A stretch of 64,000 bases of DNA from CAZAYY01 sp964489525 (GTDB lineage: Bacteria; Chloroflexota; Anaerolineae; Anaerolineales; JABWBV01). The notes below the pieces were generated by a model. The model was not told where the DNA came from. It was given only the letters and a program-made list of their open reading frames with translations, and made no database searches. Made by a program: the position numbers and the translations under genes. Location of the stretch: contig CAZAYY010000012.1 in assembly GCA_964489525.1 (NCBI GenBank), positions 67,342 to 131,341 of the forward strand, read 5' to 3'. Shown in pieces: positions 53,095-59,521 of this stretch. The stretch's first letter is position 1, and the number at the start of each line of letters is the position of its first letter.

Positions 53095-53334
53095 ATGGGC
53101 AAGATAACCATCGAGTTTTGCGTGGTTTGAAACTACACCCCAAGAGCCGTCAGTTTGGCGGACGAACTTCTGCGAAAATTTGCTGAGAAACTTGAATCCC
53201 TTACGCTGGTGCCATCGGATGGGGGCAGGTTTGAAGTGACCCTGGATGACGAGACCCTTTTTTCGAAAAAATCCCTGCACCGCCATGCCGAACCGGGCGA
53301 AATTGCCGGGTTGGTTGGCAAACTCTTGATGTAA
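53095..53334 (+). CDS. Rdx/SelW-like selenoprotein (selenocysteine encoded by in-frame TGA)
   Basis: This 79-aa thioredoxin-fold protein of the SelT/SelW/SelH (Rdx) family has a redox CxxU motif. ATG 53095 follows a perfect AGGAGG (53083-53088). The frame runs to TAA 53332-53334 with one TGA at 53128-53130, codon 12, giving FCVVU. Flanking residues match the family: Y14, then PRAVSLADELL, LVPSDGG, GRFEVTLDDETLFSKK and HAEPGEI. The TGA therefore sits exactly where Rdx proteins have Cys or Sec. A bacterial SECIS hairpin starts 16 nt after the TGA. Conventional ORF finding splits the gene. Role: thiol redox; partner unknown. It needs selA, selB, selC and selD elsewhere. Confidence 0.93.
53147..53161 (+). 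promoter_or_regulatory. Bacterial SECIS element of the selenoprotein
   Basis: Downstream of the UGA, CCGTC (53147-53151) pairs with GGCGG (53157-53161) through one G-U, enclosing the 5-nt loop AGTTT (53152-53156). The apical loop begins 22 nt after the UGA and has a G in its second position; known bacterial SECIS elements have a loop 16-37 nt from the UGA with a G in the first two loop positions. It would be bound by SelB. Confidence 0.8.
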
Positions 53335-53374
53335 CCGGGATAAACGGGGGATGGATTGCGCACAGCTGCATGGG

Positions 53375-53380
53375 TATAAT
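53375..53380 (+). promoter_or_regulatory. -10 box directly before the beta-helix gene
   Basis: TATAAT ends 10 nt before ATG 53391 with no ribosome site between, which suggests a leaderless mRNA. No proper -35 is visible. Confidence 0.4.
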
Positions 53381-53390
53381 CCGCTTACCC

Positions 53391-54863
53391 ATGCAGAAAA
53401 CTCCATTTCTTTCCTCCCTGCCCAGGCTAAATCGCTTCTCCCGGCTTGCCCAGGTGCTTGGCCTGGCTGTGCTCCTGGGTTTAGGATCCGTTGGGGTTGG
53501 CTGGGCAAGGCAAGGCCACACCGGGCCTCAGCCTGCTTCCACCCATTCCACATCTGCTCTGGAATTTTTTGTCAGCCCAACGGGAGGGCCTTCTGGCGAT
53601 GGCTCATTGGAAAACCCATGGGATTTCAAGACTGCCATTGCCCCTCACCCCGCCATCCAGCCCGGCTCCACCATTTGGATGCGCGGCGGCGTATACAGCG
53701 GCGGCCCGTACACCAGCCGCCTGAACGGAACCCTGGCCCAACCCATTCATGTTCGCCCATACCAGAACGAGCATGTGATTCTGGATGCCTCTTTACTCGT
53801 GGATACCTCGGCAGAGTTTTTCCAGGTTTACAGCAACCACACCTGGTATTGGGACATTGAAAGCACCATCCTCAGCCCTCTTCCCAGAATCGGCGGCGAC
53901 AACCTGGAAGTCTCCGGGATGGGCAACAAGTTGATCAACTGGGTCATCCACGATACGGCAAACAACGCCTTTGGCCGGTCGGGCAACGAGATTTATGGCA
54001 GCATCCTGTACAACAATGGGGTAGACGGCAATTCCGGGCTGCACCAGCTTTATGTCCAAAACCCCGACCCCAATTTTCCAACCGTCCTCCGGGACAACAT
54101 CGTCTTCAACGCCTACGAGTTCGGGATTCATGCCTACGCCAGCGGCAGCGGGCAAATTAACGGGGTGCAGGTGGTTGGCAATGTACTCTTTCAAAATGGG
54201 GCCGCCAAAACCGTGCGCAACCTTAAAGACAATATCATCTTCGCCGGAATCAACGGCCTATCCCAAATTATCCTGCAAGAAAATATGACCTGGGCCACCG
54301 GCCCCAATGTGCGCAGCCTGGCCCTGGGGCGCTATTGGAACCTGAACCACGATATTACCCTCACCAACAACTATATTTATGGGGACACCTGGTTTGCCAA
54401 TCCATTCGAATCTGTCACCATGAATGGCAACACTTTTTACAACCCGCCCAGAGGAATCAACACCGTCCTGTATCCAAACAACACCTACCTGACCACCGCC
54501 CCAACCAGCAATAAAATTTTCATCCGCCCCAACGTGTATGAACCCAAACGGGCACACATTGTGGTCTATAACTGGCAAAACCTGGATTTCGTTTCGGTGG
54601 ACCTTTCTGGTGTGCTGTCCCCAGGCGATTGGTACGAAATTCGGAATGCCCAAAATTTTTATGCGCCGCCATTGGTTATTAGCAAATATACCGGGGGCAC
54701 AATCCAACTGCCCATGAGCGGGCTTAGCCCTGCCCAACCTACCGGCCCCGGGCTGATTGAAAACGTGGAAATGACTGGAAAGGCTTTTAACGTATTCGTG
54801 CTGCTGCCCCGCCAACCCATTGAAACCTTTTATGATATCTATCTACCCCTGGTAGCCCGTTGA
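53391..54863 (+). CDS. Secreted parallel beta-helix (polysaccharide-lyase-like) protein
   Basis: This 490-aa exported protein has a signal peptide (about 10-33, AVLLGLGSVGVGWA). After a VSPTGGPSGDGSLENPW opening, typical of right-handed beta-helix proteins such as pectate-lyase-like and choice-of-anchor-type ones, it shows repeated short turns of the helix (for example NKLINWVIHDTANNAFGRSG, GNVLFQNGAAK, TNNYIYGDTW). It ends in FYDIYLPLVAR. Catalytic residues of a particular lyase family are not evident. Probably carbohydrate-binding or -degrading. The gene lies 56 nt after the selenoprotein. Confidence 0.75.
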   Translation: MQKTPFLSSLPRLNRFSRLAQVLGLAVLLGLGSVGVGWARQGHTGPQPASTHSTSALEFFVSPTGGPSGDGSLENPWDFKTAIAPHPAIQPGSTIWMRGGVYSGGPYTSRLNGTLAQPIHVRPYQNEHVILDASLLVDTSAEFFQVYSNHTWYWDIESTILSPLPRIGGDNLEVSGMGNKLINWVIHDTANNAFGRSGNEIYGSILYNNGVDGNSGLHQLYVQNPDPNFPTVLRDNIVFNAYEFGIHAYASGSGQINGVQVVGNVLFQNGAAKTVRNLKDNIIFAGINGLSQIILQENMTWATGPNVRSLALGRYWNLNHDITLTNNYIYGDTWFANPFESVTMNGNTFYNPPRGINTVLYPNNTYLTTAPTSNKIFIRPNVYEPKRAHIVVYNWQNLDFVSVDLSGVLSPGDWYEIRNAQNFYAPPLVISKYTGGTIQLPMSGLSPAQPTGPGLIENVEMTGKAFNVFVLLPRQPIETFYDIYLPLVAR

Positions 54864-54897
54864 CCCGCCCATCCCGATCTTCCGCTGCAAATGGTAA

Positions 54898-54903
54898 TAT
54901 AAT
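54898..54903 (+). promoter_or_regulatory. -10 box upstream of dtd
   Basis: TATAAT lies 62 nt before ATG 54966; no -35 at normal spacing. Confidence 0.33.
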
Positions 54904-54965
54904 GACAACCAACCGCAGGTCCGAACCATGCCCTTGAATCATCCTGTGGTGTATCTGGAGGAATC

Positions 54966-55427
54966 ATGCGTCTTGTAATCCAACGTGTACAGCGAGCCCA
55001 GGTTTCTGTATCCGGCGAAGTCATTGCGGCCATTGGGCCGGGGATGTTAATCCTGGTGGGGGTTGGGCATGGCGACGGGGAAGAACAGGCCCGTTTTCTG
55101 GCAGAAAAAGCCGCCACCCTGCGCATTTTTGAGGATGACCAGGGCAAAACCAATCGCGCTCTACTGGATGTGCAAGGGGAAGCGCTGGTGGTTTCGCAGT
55201 TCACCCTGTACGCCGACACTCGCAAAGGCCGCCGGCCTTCGTTTACCGACGCGGCGCTGCCAGAAGCAGCCGCCCCACTGGTGGAGCGGTTTGCAGAAAT
55301 CCTGCAAGGGTTGGGGGTTCCGGCAAAAACCGGTGTTTTTGGAGCGTATATGCAGGTGGAATTGGTCAACGATGGCCCAATGACCATTTTATTAGAACGT
55401 GGGCCAGGGACCGCGCCACAAAACTAA
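54966..55427 (+). CDS. dtd: D-aminoacyl-tRNA deacylase
   Basis: This 153-aa editing enzyme hydrolyses D-amino acids from mischarged tRNA. The DTD signatures are SQFTLYAD (near residue 79) and NDGPMT near the end, the latter holding the cis Gly-Pro loop (GP). N terminus MRLVIQRVQRAQVSV is typical. GGAGG lies just before ATG 54966. Its 3' end overlaps the convergent gene at 55392 by 36 nt. Confidence 0.96.
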   Translation: MRLVIQRVQRAQVSVSGEVIAAIGPGMLILVGVGHGDGEEQARFLAEKAATLRIFEDDQGKTNRALLDVQGEALVVSQFTLYADTRKGRRPSFTDAALPEAAAPLVERFAEILQGLGVPAKTGVFGAYMQVELVNDGPMTILLERGPGTAPQN

Positions 55428-56162
55428 ATCGAGCTGGACAGCCGCCGCGCCTGCCTGCAGCATGGCATCTACCTGAGATGGGTGAAAAACCCCACAGCCG
55501 CCAATCACCATCGTCGAAAACCTGGACAAAAACCGGACTGCCTCAAGCGCCTGGGGAAACAAACCCGGCCCGTATAACCTGCCGCTAACCAACCCACCCC
55601 CAGGAATGGGCAGCGCCCCACGGGGCGGGCCCAGGCTGAGTGCGGAAGCCCCGGCCCCTAACACAGCCTCTGCAAGGGCCTGCACCTGGTCGAGCGACAA
55701 ACGCACCACAAGCGGGGTTTCACCCACCGCCGCCTGAATCAGCTCAACTGCCCGGCCCGCTTCCACTCCCGGCGGCAAACCCAGCTCGAACGCACTGACG
55801 CCGGGTTTATTCTCTAACCTTGCAGCCAGCCGGGCAATGGTATACGGCTCTTCACCCACCAAATGGACAATCACCGGCACACGCTGCCTGGCCCAGCGCC
55901 GGCTATATTGGCGCAAGATTTCATCCAGGCCAGGGTTGGGCAAACCCGTGTGGAGCAGCAAACCACCAGGGTAAGACACCAGGCGCGTTCCAGCAGCCGG
56001 GGTTCGGGCAGTAAGGCTGATTGGGTTCGTCACAAACGCCCCAAGTTCCCCTGGCGAAACAGGCCCTTTGAGCGAAGGCGCAAAACCCAACATGCCCGCA
56101 GCGTTCATCAACCGGCCCTGCAGGGGCACATCTGCAATCGGAATTCCTGTTATTTCATCCAT
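55392..56162 (-). CDS. Dihydroorotate-dehydrogenase-like protein lacking key residues
   Basis: This 256-aa TIM-barrel flavoprotein-like protein resembles class 1 PyrD in outline: MNAAGMLG at the first strand, GLPNPGLDEIL where PyrD has GLxNPG, VVRLSLD in the middle, VIGGCGVFHPSQVDAMLQAG for the FMN phosphate loop, and AAAVQLDLVLWRGP at the end. But the usual lysine of the TK(S/T) motif is replaced (VTNPISL), and the NCPN motif with the catalytic Cys becomes ELGLPPG. So a bona fide orotate-forming reaction is doubtful. ATG 56162 is preferred to TTG 56168. A derived flavoprotein or degenerate PyrD paralogue is possible. Confidence 0.7.
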   Translation of the reverse strand: MDEITGIPIADVPLQGRLMNAAGMLGFAPSLKGPVSPGELGAFVTNPISLTARTPAAGTRLVSYPGGLLLHTGLPNPGLDEILRQYSRRWARQRVPVIVHLVGEEPYTIARLAARLENKPGVSAFELGLPPGVEAGRAVELIQAAVGETPLVVRLSLDQVQALAEAVLGAGASALSLGPPRGALPIPGGGLVSGRLYGPGLFPQALEAVRFLSRFSTMVIGGCGVFHPSQVDAMLQAGAAAVQLDLVLWRGPWPTF

Positions 56163-56179
56163 TCTCAATCCATTTTAAC

Positions 56180-56206
56180 CTGACACTCAAAATTGCGCAT
56201 TATAAT
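56180..56206 (+). promoter_or_regulatory. Promoter upstream of the DsbA-like gene
   Basis: CTGACA (56180-56185) and TATAAT (56201-56206) are separated by 15 nt. The leader to the TTG start would be about 120 nt and contains the long inverted repeat. Confidence 0.5.
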
Positions 56207-56209
56207 CCA

Positions 56210-56309
56210 TTACAGTAAATGCTTAACCTCACCCCCAATTCCTCGCCCCAATCTTGGTGCGAAGGTCCGAACGTCAATTTCATTGGGGGTTGGGTTACCG
56301 TTACTGTAA
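56210..56309. repeat. 100-nt imperfect inverted repeat in the leader
   Basis: Arms TTACAGTAA (56210-56218) and TTACTGTAA (56301-56309) pair perfectly. Inside, 56225-56239 pairs with 56282-56296 with two mismatches. The whole forms a long cruciform or RNA hairpin between promoter and start codon. It could be a regulatory leader or a small MITE/REP-type insertion. Confidence 0.65.
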
Positions 56310-56331
56310 GTATATAACCAGGAGCTGAATT

Positions 56332-57321
56332 TTGAACCACGATCTGAACCTTGAAGACCAATCGCCCCGCAAAACAGAAAGCGAAGAAATCGAACTTGAC
56401 CACTACCCTACCCAGTCCGCACCGGACGAGATGCCCCAAACGGTGCGCCTCAACCAATCCTTCCTTTTTGGGCTGTTGATTCCCCTGGTTTTTCTTTTGG
56501 GGCTTGGCTTTGGCTACTGGTTTTGGGGCCGCACTGCAGCCAGCCAAACTGCTTTAGATATTGCCCGGGTTGAAACTGCCGCCAACCAGGCGCTGCAGGC
56601 TGCCCAGGAGGCACGCAGCCTGGCCGCCCAATTTGCCAACGCCCAGGCGGCTGTTTCCGCTGCGACCGGCAGTTCGAGCAGCCCCAACAGCGGAGAAGGC
56701 ACCCCCAACACACAAACCACCCAACCCACTGCTGCTGCCGCAAACAATCCGGAACCCACAGAAACGCCTGCTGAAACACGCAGCGTGGTGCGCTACGACG
56801 TGCCTGTGGATGACGACCCGGTTATCGGGGCCGAAGATGCCGTGATTACCATCATCGAATTCAGCGACTACGAATGCCCATTCTGCACCAAGTGGCACGA
56901 AGAAGTGTTCCCCAAAATCCTGGCAGAATACCCCACCCAGGTGCGCATTGTGTACCGCGACTTCCCCCTGGAAAATATCCACCCCAATGCCATTCCGGCC
57001 GCTGAAGCCGCCAACTGCGCTTTTGAACAAGGGAAATTCTGGGAATACCACGACTTGCTGTTCAGCGGGGGTAAATCTTTAAACCGGACCACGTACATGG
57101 CCTATGCCAGCCAGCTTAACTTGAACCTGGAAACCTTCGCCGACTGTCTGAGCTCCAATAAGTACGAGCAAGAAGTTCTGGGTGACTTTGAATTTGCCGC
57201 CAATCTCGGTGTGCGCTCTACCCCGACCTTCTTCATCAATGGCATTGCCCTGGTTGGCGCCCAGCCCTACGAAGTGTTCAAACAAATCATTGATGGTGAG
57301 TTGAACGGGGAATTTGAATAA
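56332..57321 (+). CDS. Membrane-anchored DsbA-family thioredoxin (DSBA oxidoreductase)
   Basis: This 329-aa protein has a cytosolic head, one helix (43-65), an Ala/Gln-rich helical stretch and a Pro/Thr linker (to about 155), then a DsbA-like thioredoxin domain facing outside. The redox motif is CPFC at 182-185 in SDYECPFCTKWHEE; the cis-proline is in STPTFFING. Two more Cys lie at AANCAFEQ and ADCLSS. The start is TTG, decided by AGGAG (56319-56323); the next in-frame ATG is at codon 34 without a ribosome site. It could make disulfides in the many secreted proteins of the window. Confidence 0.88.
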   Translation: MNHDLNLEDQSPRKTESEEIELDHYPTQSAPDEMPQTVRLNQSFLFGLLIPLVFLLGLGFGYWFWGRTAASQTALDIARVETAANQALQAAQEARSLAAQFANAQAAVSAATGSSSSPNSGEGTPNTQTTQPTAAAANNPEPTETPAETRSVVRYDVPVDDDPVIGAEDAVITIIEFSDYECPFCTKWHEEVFPKILAEYPTQVRIVYRDFPLENIHPNAIPAAEAANCAFEQGKFWEYHDLLFSGGKSLNRTTYMAYASQLNLNLETFADCLSSNKYEQEVLGDFEFAANLGVRSTPTFFINGIALVGAQPYEVFKQIIDGELNGEFE

Positions 57322-57371
57322 ATCCCAGGCAAACTACCAGCCTCGAAATCATCAAGAATTCACCTCTACCC

Positions 57372-57404
57372 CCGACAGGTTTTCGAAAACCTGTCGGTTT
57401 TTTT
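57372..57404 (+). terminator. Intrinsic terminator after the DsbA-like gene
   Basis: A perfect 26-nt palindrome (57372-57397) is followed by TTTTTTT. Confidence 0.93.
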
Positions 57405-57423
57405 AGAAAACTGGGCTGCTGGG

Positions 57424-58320
57424 CTACATTCTGAAATCGTAAATTCCATCCCGAACCGGCCACTCAACCTGGCAGCCCGAACACACCAGCGCCTCTGGCT
57501 CGGATCGCAGGTGGGTGCTGCCGCACTTTGGGCATTGGAACAAAACCCCCAGTGGCACGGTTGTGCTGGCACCTCTCGCCCGGCTGCGCACAAAAACACT
57601 GGGCGAAAGCTGCCACCAGTTCCCGGTAAGCTGGGCCAGGCTGTCGAACCAGACCAAAAGCCGGTGCGGCACTAGCCGTTTGAGCAATCCAATGCGAAAA
57701 TGAGAAACCGTGAGCTGCCGCTCCACCTCAAAGCCGCTGTCAGCCAACCACTGCCGGGTTGTGCGAGGGTGAAAATCAAAGTTCAACTCAACAAATTCGA
57801 CCGGCTCAGGTGAGAAAGGGCTCCATTTTTGGCGGCCTAACAACCAGCGGAAAATCGCTTTCAGGTTCAACTTGTTGGCAAATTCCAGGATAAAAAGCCC
57901 GCCCGGCTGCATCACCCGGCGAATTTCGCCAAGGGCCAGCGGGCCATCTTTTAGATGGTGTAGAACTCGAATCATCGTAGCCCGGTCGAAGGCGCTGGCC
58001 ACAAACGGCAGGTGGTAGACATTGGCCGCCACGTAAATATACTGGCTGCCCCGCCCCAACCGCGCCTGGGCTTGCTGAAGCTGGGTGAGGGAATAATCCA
58101 GCAGCACAATTTGATCCATTTTGGGATACCGCGCTGTATTTCGCCCGGCGCCTGCGCCCACCTCTAACAACAGCTTGCCGCCCGGGGGCAGCAGCCGCTG
58201 GATCGCAATGGCCTCGGCTGCGTCTTCGTAGGCGCGGCCGCCTTTGTCCCAAAACGTTTCCTGGTATGTGGAACCTTCATAATCGCACACTGGTGGTGTG
58301 TTGGATGAGGATGTTGTCAT
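57424..58320 (-). CDS. SAM-dependent methyltransferase with C-terminal Trm112-like zinc ribbon
   Basis: This 298-aa protein is a class I methyltransferase (about 40-215: LLLEVGAGAGRNTARYP motif I, FDRATMIRVLHHLKD motif IV, RVMQPGGLFILEFAN) fused to a zinc ribbon near 262-296 (QCPKCG, then CSGCQVEWPVRDGIYDF). The ribbon resembles Trm112-type and other YcaR-like modules. It may bind a partner or substrate such as rRNA, tRNA or protein. A 56-codon ORF lies 13 nt upstream on the same strand. Substrate unknown. Confidence 0.86.
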   Translation of the reverse strand: MTTSSSNTPPVCDYEGSTYQETFWDKGGRAYEDAAEAIAIQRLLPPGGKLLLEVGAGAGRNTARYPKMDQIVLLDYSLTQLQQAQARLGRGSQYIYVAANVYHLPFVASAFDRATMIRVLHHLKDGPLALGEIRRVMQPGGLFILEFANKLNLKAIFRWLLGRQKWSPFSPEPVEFVELNFDFHPRTTRQWLADSGFEVERQLTVSHFRIGLLKRLVPHRLLVWFDSLAQLTGNWWQLSPSVFVRSRARGASTTVPLGVLFQCPKCGSTHLRSEPEALVCSGCQVEWPVRDGIYDFRM

Positions 58321-58333
58321 GGATTTTCCCTTA

Positions 58334-58504
58334 TTATGGTTTCAGGCTGCTGCGCTGTCCATTTTTTTGAGACCAACGCAGCAGCGTTAAATTTTCTTCA
58401 AGTGAGCCAGCCGGCCATTTTTTGTAAATGTTCCCAAAAAAGGTACCCGGAATCTTCACCGCGCTGCTCGCATTGGGTGGGGCAGGTGTTTCGTCAGTAG
58501 TCAT
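58334..58504 (-). CDS. Possible 56-residue small protein upstream of the methyltransferase
   Basis: An open frame of 56 codons runs from ATG 58504 to TAA 58334. It contains a fairly protein-like stretch (IPGTFFGNIYKKW then SLEENLTLLRWSQ). It ends 13 nt before the methyltransferase start. No good ribosome site is present, and I do not recognise a family. The stretch 58505-58624 holds nothing else supportable. Confidence 0.35.
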   Translation of the reverse strand: MTTDETPAPPNASSAVKIPGTFFGNIYKKWPAGSLEENLTLLRWSQKNGQRSSLKP

Positions 58505-58624
58505 TTTAGAAAATTCGGGTTCATAGCGGCGAAACCCTGGGGCAAACCGCAGTTTTCAGGGCGATATCACCTGAGGTAAACGCCAGTTCACCCAACATTT
58601 ACCCTGATTTTACCAAAAACGAAA

Positions 58625-59482
58625 TTACTGCAATGCAATCAGCAAGATTCCAGCAAAGATAACCGCAGCCCCTAAAGCCCGGATTTTCCCCAACCCTTCC
58701 CCCAACAACAGCCACCCGGCCAGCGCCCCAAAAACGATACTGATTTCGCGCACTGCACCGGCATAGCTGACTGGTGCAATCCGGTAGGCAGCCAGCGCCA
58801 GGGCATACGACCCAAACGAGGCCAACCCCATCCCCAGGTAGCCGCGCCAATGAGCCCGCCAGGCCCTGGCCAACACCGGCCGGGGGAATCGCCTGAGAAC
58901 CACGGGCGTCAGCCCCAGGGCAATTCCCTGGTACACCAATACATTATAGCCAATGGGGTGAAGGCTTTTCATGGCTGCGCCGTCAATCGCCGTGTACACC
59001 GAAATGCTGAATGCTGCCAGCAGCGCCCCGGCCACTACCCACGGGTTGGGTTTCTTTTGACTTGCGTTCTGGCGAACCAGACCGCTGCCGCCCACCACCA
59101 AAAGACCCACCACCACAACAGACAGGCCCAAAGCACCACCGGCTGTGGGGGTTTCTCCTAAAAACACAACCGCCCAAACCGCCAACAAAGCCGGTGCTGC
59201 ACCCCGGGCAATTGGGTAGACCACAGAAAAGTCACCATCACGGTACGAGGTCAGCAAAACCCCCAGGTATACAAACTCAGCCACCAAACTGGGTACAAGG
59301 AAAACCCAGGCCGTTGCCAGCGGAACCGGAAAAAACCACAGCAAAGGTGTGGTCAGGGCTGCAACAATGAGCAAAGCCCACCAGGTGGCCGCCAACCGGT
59401 CCCCGGCCTGTTTAATAAACAGGTTCCAACTGGTGTGCAGCAAAGCCGAAAGCAGTAAAAAGACCAGGGCAGCAGCAGGCAT
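58625..59482 (-). CDS. EamA-family (DMT) transporter
   Basis: This 285-aa permease has ten helices in two EamA repeats. Typical elements are seen: WNLFIKQAGDRL near the first loop, VVYPIARGAAPALLAVWAV in helix four of the first half, and PVSYAGAVREISIVFGALAG with LLLGEGLGKIRALGAAVIF in the second. Such proteins export amino acids, nucleotides or other metabolites. It lies 39 nt after the kinase-NACHT gene on the same strand, so they may be cotranscribed. Confidence 0.88.
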   Translation of the reverse strand: MPAAALVFLLLSALLHTSWNLFIKQAGDRLAATWWALLIVAALTTPLLWFFPVPLATAWVFLVPSLVAEFVYLGVLLTSYRDGDFSVVYPIARGAAPALLAVWAVVFLGETPTAGGALGLSVVVVGLLVVGGSGLVRQNASQKKPNPWVVAGALLAAFSISVYTAIDGAAMKSLHPIGYNVLVYQGIALGLTPVVLRRFPRPVLARAWRAHWRGYLGMGLASFGSYALALAAYRIAPVSYAGAVREISIVFGALAGWLLLGEGLGKIRALGAAVIFAGILLIALQ

Positions 59483-59521
59483 GCGTGTTTTGTATATTAA
59501 TGGAAATGAATAAGGGTGGGG

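Noticed and set aside
53095..53130. Selenoprotein gene read as a pseudogene broken by TGA
   Set aside because: The single TGA falls exactly at the redox U/C position, all other codons are intact, and a SECIS-like hairpin follows at the correct distance.
53059..53553. Minus-strand ORF (164 codons) across the selenoprotein
   Set aside because: Antisense shadow; the plus strand has a strong ribosome site, Rdx residues and a SECIS element, and this ORF has no family features.
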